Shown here piece after piece: positions 10,858 through 19,910 of a stretch of 64,000 nt of DNA. The DNA is from Paradesertivirga mongoliensis (lineage in GTDB: Bacteria > Bacteroidota > Bacteroidia > Sphingobacteriales > Sphingobacteriaceae). The stretch spans positions 744,001 to 808,000 of the forward strand of contig NZ_JAFMZO010000002.1 in assembly GCF_024436395.1 (NCBI RefSeq), read 5' to 3'. How positions within the stretch are numbered: position 1 is the stretch's first letter; each line of letters starts with the position of its first letter. Made by a program: the position numbers and the translations under genes. The notes under the pieces were generated by a model. It saw nothing but the letters and a program-made list of their open reading frames with translations, searched no databases and was not told the origin of the DNA.

Positions 10858-11523
10858 ATGAAATTTTTTATCGATACCGCAAATCTGGACCAAATAAGAG
10901 AAGCCCATAACATGGGTGTTCTGGATGGCGTTACAACTAACCCGAGTTTGATGGCAAAAGAAGGAATCAGCGGTCATGAAAATGTGGCGAAACATTATAA
11001 GTCTATTTGTGAAATCACAGAGGGAGACGTAAGCGCCGAAGTAATTTCTACCAGTTTTGATGAGATGGTGGCAGAAGGCGAAACTCTTGTAAAGTTGCAT
11101 CCGCAGATAGTTGTCAAAGTACCGATGATTAAAGACGGGGTGAAGGCCATAAAGTATTTCACATCGAAAGGGATCAAAACAAACTGTACGCTTGTATTTT
11201 CTGCCGGACAAGCATTATTAGCCGCCAAAGCAGGTGCCACCTACGTTTCACCCTTTATCGGGCGATTGGATGATGTATCTACTGATGGATTAACGCTGAT
11301 TGAGGACATCCGTCTGATTTACGACAATTACGGGTATACTACACAAATCCTTGCAGCGTCTGTTCGCCATCCTATGCATATAGTTAATTGCGCAAAACTG
11401 GGCGCTGATGTTATTACTGCTCCTTTATCTGCGATAGTCGCATTACTCAAACACCCTTTAACTGATAACGGATTAGCCCAATTTTTGGCAGATCACGCAA
11501 AAGCCTCAGAAAAAATAGCATGA
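10858..11523 (+). CDS. fsa: Fructose-6-phosphate aldolase / transaldolase-like protein
   Basis: 221 residues, the normal length of the compact TalC/Fsa branch of transaldolases. The N-terminus [10 protein letters not shown], the GVTTNPSL loop, the Schiff-base lysine Lys87 in VVKVPM and [11 protein letters not shown] are all intact. Proteins of this branch either cleave fructose-6-phosphate or act as transaldolase in the pentose phosphate pathway; sequence alone does not separate the two. The stop overlaps the transketolase start (ATGA), showing translational coupling. Beside a xylan locus its likely job is feeding xylose-derived pentose phosphates into glycolysis. A transaldolase (tal) name is equally defensible. 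Confidence 0.88.
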   Translation: MKFFIDTANLDQIREAHNMGVLDGVTTNPSLMAKEGISGHENVAKHYKSICEITEGDVSAEVISTSFDEMVAEGETLVKLHPQIVVKVPMIKDGVKAIKYFTSKGIKTNCTLVFSAGQALLAAKAGATYVSPFIGRLDDVSTDGLTLIEDIRLIYDNYGYTTQILAASVRHPMHIVNCAKLGADVITAPLSAIVALLKHPLTDNGLAQFLADHAKASEKIA

Positions 11524-12377
11524 TGAATACTGAACACGTTGATTTAAATAAACTAACTACCGTAGCCAAACAAGTCCGACGCGATATCGTGAGAATGGTT
11601 CACCAGTGCCAGTCCGGCCACCCGGGCGGCTCTTTAGGATGCACCGACTTTTTGGTTGCCCTCTACTTCCATATTATGAATCACAAAACTGATTTTAATA
11701 TGGATGGAACGAATGAAGACCTGTTCTTTCTATCGAACGGACATATTTCCCCCGTCTTTTACAGCGTCCTCGCCCGCTCAGGATATTTTGATGTAAGCGA
11801 ACTGGCCACCTTCCGTAAACTTGATTCAAGGTTACAGGGTCACCCAACTACTCACGAAGGACTTCCGGGCATTCGTATTGCTTCGGGTTCTCTCGGACAA
11901 GGTTTATCGGTTGCTATTGGCGCTGCTCTGACTAAAAAACTCAATAACGATTCTTCTTTGGTGTTCACGTTGCATGGTGACGGCGAATTACAGGAAGGCC
12001 AGATATGGGAAGCGGCCATGTTCGCCCCGCATAACAAGGTGGATAATCTGATCTCTACTATCGACTATAACGGTCAGCAGATTGACGGCCCTACCGAAAA
12101 AGTACTTTCCCTGGGAAATCTTAAAGCGAAATGGGAAGCTTTTGGCTGGGATGTGATGGAAATGAATGGTAACGACCTGGCTGATGTGATCCGCGGACTG
12201 GAAGAAGCCAAATCAAGAGCCTTTAAAGGCAAACCGATCATGATTTTAATGACCACCAATATGGGACATGGTGTTGACTTTATGATGGGCTCTCACAAAT
12301 GGCATGGTGTTGCTCCCAATGATGAGCAATTGCAGCAAGCTTTAGATCAGCTTGTTTGTGACATGCAGGATTATTAA
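11520..12377 (+). CDS. Transketolase, N-terminal (thiamine-diphosphate-binding) subunit
   Basis: 285 residues covering only the N-terminal half of a classical transketolase. It has the [11 protein letters not shown] motif near residue 32, [18 protein letters not shown] and the thiamine diphosphate/Mg site [13 protein letters not shown] with a downstream Asn. The C-terminal half is the separate gene at 12453. Split transketolases are well known in Bacteroidota and other bacteria, so this is not a broken gene. The start overlaps the aldolase stop; ATGATG leaves either Met possible. The enzyme moves two-carbon units in the non-oxidative pentose phosphate pathway in the cytoplasm. Confidence 0.93.
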   Translation: MMNTEHVDLNKLTTVAKQVRRDIVRMVHQCQSGHPGGSLGCTDFLVALYFHIMNHKTDFNMDGTNEDLFFLSNGHISPVFYSVLARSGYFDVSELATFRKLDSRLQGHPTTHEGLPGIRIASGSLGQGLSVAIGAALTKKLNNDSSLVFTLHGDGELQEGQIWEAAMFAPHNKVDNLISTIDYNGQQIDGPTEKVLSLGNLKAKWEAFGWDVMEMNGNDLADVIRGLEEAKSRAFKGKPIMILMTTNMGHGVDFMMGSHKWHGVAPNDEQLQQALDQLVCDMQDY

Positions 12378-12452
12378 CCCCTATCCCCTGAAGGGGAATG
12401 GATGATGCAAAAAACAAGGCTTCCTCAGGGGGAGCATTATTGTAAGATATAA
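12378..12452. repeat. Short inverted GC-rich repeat between the transketolase subunits
   Basis: CCCCTGAAGGGG (self-complementary ends) is followed by CTTCCTCAGGGGGAG. The two halves can pair (CCCCTGA...TCAGGGGG) into a hairpin between two cotranscribed genes. It looks like a short dispersed intergenic repeat rather than a terminator because no T-run follows. I saw no second copy in the window. Confidence 0.4.
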
Positions 12453-13439
12453 ATGAAAAAATACTCTTTTACAGAAAAGAAGGATACCCGTTCTGGCTTT
12501 GGAGCCGGATTGCTTGAAGCAGGAAAGAAAAATGAGAATGTAGTGGCTCTTTGTGCCGACTTAGTAGGTTCACTAAAAATGGAAGCTTTTATTAAAGAGT
12601 TTCCTGAACGTTTCTTCCAGATCGGTATTGCCGAGGCGAATATGATGGGCATTGCAGCCGGTATGACCATTGGTGGAAAAATCCCTTTCACCGGTACTTT
12701 CGCTAACTTCTCTACCGGCCGGGTTTACGACCAGATCCGCCAGTCGATTGCCTATTCTGATAAAAATGTAAAGATCTGTGCTTCACACGCCGGTCTTACT
12801 TTAGGTGAGGACGGAGCGACACACCAGATTCTGGAAGATATCGGTTTAATGAAAATGCTTCCGGGAATGACTGTTATTAATCCTTGCGATTACAACCAGA
12901 CCAAAGCTGCAACCATCGCCATTGCCGATCATCACGGACCAGTATACCTGCGTTTCGGGCGTCCGGTGGTTCCGATCTTCACAGATCCTGATCAGAAATT
13001 CGAAATAGGAAAAGCCTGGATGGTAAACGAAGGTAAAGACGTCAGTATTTTCGCTACCGGACACCTGGTTTGGGAAGCCATTCTTGCCGGAGAGAAATTA
13101 GCAGAGATGGGAATCGATGCCGAAATCATCAATATCCACACTATTAAACCATTGGATGAAGCTGCTATTTTAAAATCGGTAGCTAAAACCAGATGTGTGG
13201 TAACCTGCGAAGAGCACAACCGCTTGGGTGGTTTAGGCGACAGCGTTGCTCAGGTGCTTGTTAAAAATGATCCATTACCTCAGGAATATGTGGCCGTAGA
13301 TGATTCATTTGGTGAAAGCGGAAAACCGGCTGAGTTAATGACAAAATACGGACTGGATAGTGAGAACATTATTAAAGCGGTTCAAAAAGTGATCGCTAGA
13401 AAGAATGCTGTAAAATCACCTCAAGTTGTCGAATTATGA
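12453..13439 (+). CDS. Transketolase, C-terminal subunit
   Basis: 328 residues holding the pyrimidine-binding and C-terminal transketolase domains. It shows IGIAEANMMGIAAGM (activation of the cofactor by Glu), FTGTFANFSTGRVYDQIRQS, SHAGLTLGEDGATHQ and VTCEEHNRLGGLGD near the end. It pairs with the N-terminal subunit encoded 75 bases upstream to make the active enzyme. Its stop overlaps the start of the following GntR-type gene (ATGA). All expected motifs are present and the length is normal for a split C-subunit. Confidence 0.93.
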   Translation: MKKYSFTEKKDTRSGFGAGLLEAGKKNENVVALCADLVGSLKMEAFIKEFPERFFQIGIAEANMMGIAAGMTIGGKIPFTGTFANFSTGRVYDQIRQSIAYSDKNVKICASHAGLTLGEDGATHQILEDIGLMKMLPGMTVINPCDYNQTKAATIAIADHHGPVYLRFGRPVVPIFTDPDQKFEIGKAWMVNEGKDVSIFATGHLVWEAILAGEKLAEMGIDAEIINIHTIKPLDEAAILKSVAKTRCVVTCEEHNRLGGLGDSVAQVLVKNDPLPQEYVAVDDSFGESGKPAELMTKYGLDSENIIKAVQKVIARKNAVKSPQVVEL

Positions 13440-13699
13440 TTTTGAACCCCTTACCGATATATACATGGAAGGCCAATTACATCGCCTCAATGCCTCTTCA
13501 TGAACAATTAAAGAACAAGATCCACTTGTCCATAGAAACGGGGCAATTAAAAAGTGGGAGTTTTTTACCGAGCGCAAAGAAACTAAGCGAAGAGCTCAAT
13601 ATATCTGTAGCCACTTCGCAACGGGCGTATAAGCAACTGATGGATGAAGGCTGTCTGGCGTTTGTAAAAGGTAAAGGATACATGGTTTTCATGAGGTAA
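13436..13699 (+). CDS. GntR-type winged-helix DNA-binding protein lacking an effector domain
   Basis: 87 residues that are almost entirely a GntR winged helix: PLHEQLKNKIHLSIETGQLKS, LPSAKKLSEELNIS and SQRAYKQLMDEG, then a wing (FVKGKGYMVFMR) and the stop. A full GntR regulator adds a ligand-binding domain of 150 or more residues, absent here. It overlaps the transketolase stop by four bases, so it is translated with that operon. A second in-frame ATG at 13490 gives a 69-residue version beginning at the helix-turn-helix. It could control the operon through the TTTGAACATT sites, but that is inference. Truncation by the following deletion-rich region is the other possibility. Confidence 0.75.
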   Translation: MILNPLPIYTWKANYIASMPLHEQLKNKIHLSIETGQLKSGSFLPSAKKLSEELNISVATSQRAYKQLMDEGCLAFVKGKGYMVFMR

Positions 13700-13770
13700 A
13701 ATCGCATTACACTAATCAAGATCGGGGAGCTATCCTTTTTTGGCAAATTAATTTATGTTCAAAAAAAGCG

Positions 13771-14081
13771 TAAAACTTTCTGATGGAAGAATTTGTCGTT
13801 CATCACCGTAAAGATAGGAGACAAAAACGACTGATGGTACCGTACCGACGGCAAAGAACGAGATCCAATTTTCGATGGAGGGCCCTAGCGAAATTATTGC
13901 AACCGACAATGGAGACGCCGCCAATATAGTGTCGTTCACATCCACTAAACGGGCAGCTTTTAATGGCCTTTATCTTGTAATCGTAAGGGAAAAACCGGGC
14001 CAACCGGGCACGATTAACGTCAAGGCAAATTATGATGGGCTACAGGATTCTAAAATTTCAATAGGAAGTGAACGCAAGTAG
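13771..14081 (+). pseudogene. Decayed C-terminal fragment of a GH2 beta-galactosidase
   Basis: Three frames read together give a GH2 C-terminal domain. The pieces are VKLSDG (from 13770), KNLSFITVKIGDKND (from 13787, ending at a TGA at 13832), and from 13833 DGTVPTAKNEI, EGPSEIIATDNGDA and FNGLYLVIVREKPG to the stop at 14081. That order matches the last domain of Bacteroidota GH2 beta-galactosidases (SFITVKV-D-G-VPTA-N-I-F-GPGEIVATDNGDA). At least two frameshifts separate the pieces and the catalytic domains are missing. The ATG at 13875 is only an internal methionine, so the 68-residue frame there is unlikely to be a functional gene. Confidence 0.75.
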
Positions 14082-14142
14082 AGAGAAACGAGGAGATCAA
14101 AGTCTTGTTCAGGAAGTAAGCGATAATACGAGCTCCTACTAA

Positions 14143-14173
14143 AAAGAGGGTGTCCATGTCAGACACCCTCTTT
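14143..14173 (-). terminator. Strong terminator after the first SusC/SusD operon
   Basis: A 12-base perfect stem (AAAGAGGGTGTC / GACACCCTCTTT) has a 7-base loop and, on the minus strand, runs into TTTTTAG. It sits 20 bases after the SusD stop and can also end rightward transcription coming from the GntR side. Confidence 0.75.
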
Positions 14174-14192
14174 AGTGATTATTCTTCAATCT

Positions 14193-16199
14193 TTATTCCG
14201 TTTTACTTTCATCACCTACCGCTTCCTCCCATGTTGACCACTTGGGGGTATTCACATCATAGCCATCATATCCAAAATTTTGACTAAGCTGTCCTTTATT
14301 ATTGGCTCTTATTGCCCCATTTGGAATAGGCCAATAAAGATTTTGCTTACCCATCGTGAAATTATACGTACGGCTCCCCACTTTAATTTCCTTGCCGTTG
14401 TTATAAAAGCCATTGTTGTTATACCTTACAATTCGTTGATACCAATAGCTGCCACCAGTCAACCCAGTGCCTGATTGCTTATCGTATGTATCAACGTTAT
14501 ATGTATTACCCCATTCATCAGGTTTACCACTTAAAGCCAGGCAATACGAAACCCTACTCAACTCGGTATGTCGCCATTCTTCAAGATACAATTCACGCGC
14601 CCGTTCGTCCATAATGTCTCCAATCGTAACTGTTGTATATAGTTGAGTGCATTGTGCCCTGCTTCTTACCGCATTTACGTCGGCGACAGCTGTAGCATCA
14701 CCCAGGTAGAACTTCGCCTCAGCACGAAGCAAATAAGTTTCTGCCAGACGATAAAGATACCAGTCCGCATTACTGCCAAGAGTTGCACCATTAAATTGAT
14801 TGGCACCTTGATTGGCTTCAGCTACAACGTCGTTCAAGAAGATTTTATAGTGTGGGAAATCGAACCATGTACGCACCGTATCACCACTCAACAAATTGTT
14901 GGTAACAGGATGTCTTAATCTTAAGTTCTGTCCGAAGTAAGACGATGCTTTGTCGTTGTATTTCAGCGAAGTCATAGTAACCCAGTTACCCACAGCACTG
15001 TTATGTCTCAAATCTCCCTGATCCATAACACCGTTAATTCCCCACATAGCATTTTGAGCAAAGTAGGTGGGTCTGATAGTTGCAATACCCCTTCCAATGG
15101 CTCTTACATAGTCGTAACTTTTATTGTAATTACCGTTATTACGAGCATAATTATTAACTGCAGTTCTTCCATCCGGTGTTTTCACCTCACCACTATTCCA
15201 GAAAGGACCAAAAATACGCATGGATAAAAAGTTCGTAAACGATTCCGAGGACCCTCGGTTCGGCAACCCCATAATAACTTCCTTATTTGCAGCAATAAGT
15301 TTATTTTCCGGGCGATGCAAATCCCAAATAACATTACGCGTAATTGTCCATGTTTGAGACTCACCTCCTGGATTAAAAGTTCCGAAGTTATTTTGCATTA
15401 GTTGATATCCCGATTGGTTGATGAGAATATCAGCCTGATCTTTTGCTTTTTGAAACTGGCCAGTAGCTAGATAGCATTTAATAAGCAGCTGGCGGCAGGC
15501 TCCTTTATTCACCTGCCCTACATACGTTGTGTTCGCCTGGTCTGGGACCCACTGCACCGCAAACTCCATGTCCTCCGTAATCTTTTTAAGAATTGCTTCC
15601 TTTTTGGTGGAGCGATAGTTCTGTTTTGGCACCTGCAATAATTGTGTAACAAACGGAATATCACCAAACTGAAAAACAAGTGATAAATAGCGGTAAGATC
15701 TATGGAAATATGCTCTACCTAAATATGCATTTTTTGTGCCTTCTGCTAATCCTTGAACTTTATCCGCATAGGCAATTACTGTGTTTGCATATTTTATTCC
15801 CGAATAGCCCTCGTTCCAAAAATAACTGATACGATTATCATCGTTATCAGCTGCTCCACCAGTAGGTGTTAATTTAATATTGACATCATCTAAAAAGGCT
15901 TGATCTGTTTTTCCGTTCACAGCTAGTTCTGAAAACGTATACTCTGTCATTATAGGAGTTGAAATATTCGCACCTATAGTCCAATAGTTACGGAGATGCC
16001 GGTCTGAAGTTGCCAATGCTGCTTGCAATCCAGACTCGGTGGTGAATGTAGTACCCGGCTCATAGAACGATAAAGGCTGAGGTTCAAGGAATTCCTTCTT
16101 ACAACTTCCTAGGAGTAACCACCCGAATAAAACGGCCGACAGACTTTTAGTTAAACACAATTTATTTCCTCTATTATATACAGTATTCATGATTTTCAA
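14193..16199 (-). CDS. SusD/RagB-like outer-membrane glycan-binding lipoprotein (first pair)
   Basis: 668 residues. The lipoprotein signal has lipobox LLGSC (Cys33), followed by EFLEPQPLSFYEPGTTF. TPR-like helices follow, with SusD motifs such as ERARELYLEEWRHTELSR near residue 530. The C-terminus shows LYWPIPNGAIRAN...SQNFGYDG as in the SusD C-terminal domain. SusD proteins sit over the SusC barrel on the cell surface and bind the oligosaccharide to be imported. Only 4 bases separate it from the upstream susC. An in-frame ATG at residue 4 is an alternative start. The xylan genes to its left suggest xylan as substrate, by position only. Confidence 0.92.
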   Translation of the reverse strand: MKIMNTVYNRGNKLCLTKSLSAVLFGWLLLGSCKKEFLEPQPLSFYEPGTTFTTESGLQAALATSDRHLRNYWTIGANISTPIMTEYTFSELAVNGKTDQAFLDDVNIKLTPTGGAADNDDNRISYFWNEGYSGIKYANTVIAYADKVQGLAEGTKNAYLGRAYFHRSYRYLSLVFQFGDIPFVTQLLQVPKQNYRSTKKEAILKKITEDMEFAVQWVPDQANTTYVGQVNKGACRQLLIKCYLATGQFQKAKDQADILINQSGYQLMQNNFGTFNPGGESQTWTITRNVIWDLHRPENKLIAANKEVIMGLPNRGSSESFTNFLSMRIFGPFWNSGEVKTPDGRTAVNNYARNNGNYNKSYDYVRAIGRGIATIRPTYFAQNAMWGINGVMDQGDLRHNSAVGNWVTMTSLKYNDKASSYFGQNLRLRHPVTNNLLSGDTVRTWFDFPHYKIFLNDVVAEANQGANQFNGATLGSNADWYLYRLAETYLLRAEAKFYLGDATAVADVNAVRSRAQCTQLYTTVTIGDIMDERARELYLEEWRHTELSRVSYCLALSGKPDEWGNTYNVDTYDKQSGTGLTGGSYWYQRIVRYNNNGFYNNGKEIKVGSRTYNFTMGKQNLYWPIPNGAIRANNKGQLSQNFGYDGYDVNTPKWSTWEEAVGDESKTE

Positions 16200-16203
16200 T
16201 TTG

Positions 16204-19200
16204 TTAAAGAGTTAAGTTTAATCCCATTGTAAACGTACGTGTAGCAAGGCCGCCGGTTTCCGGATCGCCGTACTCCCAGTCTCTGTTCCAAACTCCTACA
16301 TTTCGGATCGAGCCAAATACTTTTGCTCTATTAAGCCTCCAGCGAGAAATTAGCGAAGTCGGTAATGAATAACCGAAAGCAATACTTTCAAGTCGGATAA
16401 AATCACGGTTATAAAGCTTTTGTGGGCTACCAGCGCCCGCAGGGCCTTTAGCATCTAAACGGGCGTAATCATTAGTCTGATTTTCCGGCGTCCAGTATTC
16501 TTTCTTAAACGTATTGAAGCCGTAGGTTATTAAGGAACCTCCGTTGTCTTCGTTTAAATAGTTTCCATTCAGGCTTTTGTGGCCCATATAAGAATAGATA
16601 TTGAACGAGAAGTCAATATTTTTATAAAAGGTAAAGCTGTTGCGAATCGACCAATTGACTGGAGGAGCAGTTTGACCTAGAAACTCTCGATCCTTATCAT
16701 TATATACGGGTGTGATGGTACCGTTAGCATTCTTTATATCATCAGCGGTATAATTGTTTGCAACTTTCGGATCGCCTGGAACCTGCCCGTGTCTCTTAGC
16801 TTCTTCAATCTCTGAGGATTGCCAGATACCAGTTACGCGATAATTCCATATAGCACTTATTGGCTGGCCAATGAACCATCCATTTCCCCGATCATCCATT
16901 TCTTTCGTACCAATCACATTACCACTCGCATCAAGAACATCTTCATTCTGGTAATACAGGTGCTTGATTTCATTTCTATTATAGGAAAAATTAAAGTCCG
17001 TATTCCATGAAAAATTTGTCTTTCTCACGTTCCGTGTACTCAAATTAAACTCAATACCCCGATTTAGTACTTCTCCAAGATTGGTTCCGATAAGACTGAA
17101 TCCAGAGAAGCCTGGCAATGCCTGATTCATGATCATATCTTTGGTACTAGTGTGGTAAGCTTCGACACTTCCTGTTATAACACCGTTTATAAATCCAAAA
17201 TCTAACCCTGCATTATACGCCTCGCTTTGCTCCCACCTTAAATTCGGATTTGCTAAGCGCTCAATTCGTAAATACGGAATGTCTGTTAATGTGCCTGAAG
17301 TAGTAATGTATCCTTGTAGTCCCCCCCTTACAAGATTGGCGAATGAAATATACGGGTCGTTAAGCTGGCGATTTCCGTTCCGCCCCCATGAAAAGCGCAA
17401 TTTACCGTAGCTTAGTGGCTCCCACTTAAAGAATTTTTCATTGGTAAAAGTCCAGCCGGCCCCGACGGCTGGGAATGTTGCATAGGGGTTTGATCTTCCG
17501 AAGGCAGAATAACCATCGCGGCGAACAGAAGCTGATAGATTATAGCGATCATCAAAAGAATAAACCACACGCCCCAACAAACCATTAGCAGTGTGGCGTT
17601 CGTCGCCCGCAATAATCGAACTTTGAGCATTTCCTGACGCACCAGCCACAGAGTGAAACCCTAGTGCATCTGTAGGTTGAATATTTCTGGCTTCAATTCT
17701 ATCTCTCCAAGTCTGAAGTTTTTCAGCTTCGTACATTAAAGTCGCATTAAAACGATGCTTTTGTGCAAATATCCTTTCCCAATTTAAGGTATTATTGATT
17801 GACCAGTTAAATTGCTTCGACTGTTCACGGTTCGCTCCTCGATCTATAGGTTGCCATTCAGGATGTTCCGTTGACTCGAAGTATCGGTCGTAGAAATACT
17901 GATAGCGTGGGGAAGCGTTAAAGGAGTATGTAATATCGAAAGGCAGTTTTACTTTTGCGTTAAAAATACTATTAAGCACGGTAAAACCTTTCTCTAGTTC
18001 CATGTATTGACGATCAAAATCATAGCTATATCCTCGTCTTACTGCAGAACCCATCGGAAACACAACCAGATTTCCAGCTTCATCTCTGTAGTTGGCATAT
18101 GGGCTGTTGCGTAATTCGTTTGCCTCCCAATAATTCGTTCCTAATCCTGGCTGCAGATCTCCATCACTCCGATCCTGAAAGTTTATGTTTGCACCAAATT
18201 CCAGCCAATCAGTCACTTTTCCATCTACTTTCAAATTGGAACGAACTGATCTGTAAACATTCCCCTTAACTGCACCCTCATTATTAAGGTACCCCATAGA
18301 CATATAATAATTGATTTTGTCGCTAGCACCTGATACGCTAGTATTATAATCTTGGCTAAAACCTTCACGAAATGTATGGTCATACCAATCGAAGGTTTTA
18401 CCAGAAAGGTAGTTGTTCAACACAGCATCTTCTAACGTAAGCCGTTTGGCATAAATACTCCACTCAGACTCACCGGTTGTATTGTTAGAATACGCTTTCC
18501 ACTGGTCAAGTGTAATACCCTGTGGTAGTCTGTCAGGTCTGTCGTAAAATCCAGGCTTGGTAGCGGTAGTACCAGTACGATGTGCTTCATAATTCCCAGT
18601 GGTTGTATTTAACCCGTAAGTAGGTGTCTTATACCAGTCTTCACGGTATTGCATGTATTCGTCCGGGTTAAACGAATCACGATAGGCACTTTTTGTTACC
18701 ATGCCAAAATTTGAGGTAAAGTTGATAACCGGCTTTCCTTGCTTTCCCTTTTTTGTAGTAATGATAATTACTCCATTTGCCGCTCTCGACCCATATACAG
18801 CTGCAGCTGACGCGTCTTTCAATATATCTATTTGTCCGATGTCGTCCGGGTTAATTTCAGAAAGCTCGCCATAAAATGGCACGTTATCAAGAACAATCAT
18901 AGGATCGTTGTGACCGCCCGCTGTATATACGGATCGTTGACCGCGAATTTGAATACTGCCTCCTCCTTTTGCCGAAGCATTCATACCAACACTAACACCG
19001 GGAGTTCCACGAAGTATATCTTGTACGGTCCCCGGGTTTTCATTTGCAATCTTATCGGGAGTTATCGAAATTACAGAGCCGGTGAGGTCTTTTTTCCTTG
19101 AGGTTCCATACCCCACTACTACCACCTCATTCAACTTGGTAGCTACCTGATCAATTTTTAATACTACATTTATTGTCCCTTCTGTTGCCGCAATCGTCTG

Positions 19201-19758
19201 GCTTTCAAACCCGATATAGCTAAATACCAAAGAACTTCCGTCTGGAGCGGATATCGAATACACACCGTTCACATCAGTAACCGTACCCGTGTTGGTACCT
19301 TCCACTCTTACACTCACACCCGGCAATACTTCACCGGCCTCATCAGTTACCTTACCAGTAACTTTTACAAGGACTAAAGGAACTGAAGCGCCTTCTAACT
19401 CGTCTTTAGATCTTCTTTTGATCAGAACAACATCGCCAGACACCTGGTACGACAAATCAAGAGTAGGCAGCATCTCATCTAATACATTCTCCAGAGTTTT
19501 GTCGCTTATTGACAACGAAACCCGCCGGTCTGAATTAATGATTGCTGAACTGTATATAAACGTAACGTCAGACTGCTGTTCAAGTGAACTTAATACTTTA
19601 CTGATCTTCTCCGACTTTACATTGATGCTGACGTTGGCTTTCAACGCCGCCTGTGCCTTACTGTCTTTCGCTATAGCACTCCCCATCAGCGAGAGACTAA
19701 TAGCTATCTGGAGAAAAGTAATTTGCATGATGAGTACATGTAAAGGTTTTTTTTTCAT
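16204..19758 (-). CDS. SusC/RagA-like TonB-dependent transporter with STN domain (first pair)
   Basis: 1184 residues with a signal peptide. A secretin/TonB N-terminal (STN) domain at about 45-115 (ISKVLSSLEQQSDVTFIY) is the part that talks to a FecR anti-sigma. A carboxypeptidase-regulatory-like domain spans about 132-205 (GKVTDEAGEVLPGVSVRVEG). The SusC signature LNEVVVVGYGTSRKKDLTGSV leads into the plug, and a 22-strand barrel ends in FTMGLNLTL. It imports oligosaccharides across the outer membrane using TonB energy. Its STN domain and the upstream fecR and sigma genes show that substrate binding controls expression of the locus. Confidence 0.95.
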   Translation of the reverse strand: MKKKPLHVLIMQITFLQIAISLSLMGSAIAKDSKAQAALKANVSINVKSEKISKVLSSLEQQSDVTFIYSSAIINSDRRVSLSISDKTLENVLDEMLPTLDLSYQVSGDVVLIKRRSKDELEGASVPLVLVKVTGKVTDEAGEVLPGVSVRVEGTNTGTVTDVNGVYSISAPDGSSLVFSYIGFESQTIAATEGTINVVLKIDQVATKLNEVVVVGYGTSRKKDLTGSVISITPDKIANENPGTVQDILRGTPGVSVGMNASAKGGGSIQIRGQRSVYTAGGHNDPMIVLDNVPFYGELSEINPDDIGQIDILKDASAAAVYGSRAANGVIIITTKKGKQGKPVINFTSNFGMVTKSAYRDSFNPDEYMQYREDWYKTPTYGLNTTTGNYEAHRTGTTATKPGFYDRPDRLPQGITLDQWKAYSNNTTGESEWSIYAKRLTLEDAVLNNYLSGKTFDWYDHTFREGFSQDYNTSVSGASDKINYYMSMGYLNNEGAVKGNVYRSVRSNLKVDGKVTDWLEFGANINFQDRSDGDLQPGLGTNYWEANELRNSPYANYRDEAGNLVVFPMGSAVRRGYSYDFDRQYMELEKGFTVLNSIFNAKVKLPFDITYSFNASPRYQYFYDRYFESTEHPEWQPIDRGANREQSKQFNWSINNTLNWERIFAQKHRFNATLMYEAEKLQTWRDRIEARNIQPTDALGFHSVAGASGNAQSSIIAGDERHTANGLLGRVVYSFDDRYNLSASVRRDGYSAFGRSNPYATFPAVGAGWTFTNEKFFKWEPLSYGKLRFSWGRNGNRQLNDPYISFANLVRGGLQGYITTSGTLTDIPYLRIERLANPNLRWEQSEAYNAGLDFGFINGVITGSVEAYHTSTKDMIMNQALPGFSGFSLIGTNLGEVLNRGIEFNLSTRNVRKTNFSWNTDFNFSYNRNEIKHLYYQNEDVLDASGNVIGTKEMDDRGNGWFIGQPISAIWNYRVTGIWQSSEIEEAKRHGQVPGDPKVANNYTADDIKNANGTITPVYNDKDREFLGQTAPPVNWSIRNSFTFYKNIDFSFNIYSYMGHKSLNGNYLNEDNGGSLITYGFNTFKKEYWTPENQTNDYARLDAKGPAGAGSPQKLYNRDFIRLESIAFGYSLPTSLISRWRLNRAKVFGSIRNVGVWNRDWEYGDPETGGLATRTFTMGLNLTL

Positions 19759-19846
19759 AATTTTAAAAGGTTTTGAATTGATTAATTAATTCGACAAAAG
19801 CCCATTTCGAAAGCTGGAACTAGTAAAAATGGGGACCGTTTTTAAC

Positions 19847-19879
19847 CCGGCAGTGCTCCAACACTGCCGGATTTTTTTT
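19847..19879 (+). terminator. Hairpin between fecR and susC with an antisense T-run
   Basis: A 9-base perfect stem (CCGGCAGTG / CACTGCCGG) with loop CTCCAA is followed on the plus strand by ATTTTTTTT. The flanking genes run leftward, so as a terminator it would stop transcripts running against them. On the sense strand it is a stem with an A-run in front, which could be an mRNA-processing or stability element. Confidence 0.45.
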
Positions 19880-19910
19880 CCTAAATTTTTCTCATATTTT
19901 ATTGGTTTGG

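Noticed and set aside
11520..13439. Broken transketolase
   Set aside because: Two complete half-subunits with separate starts and full motifs are the normal split form, so it is not a pseudogene.
13875..14081. A separate 68-residue gene
   Set aside because: The methionine is internal to a GH2 C-terminal domain that continues upstream in other frames, so this is part of a broken gene.
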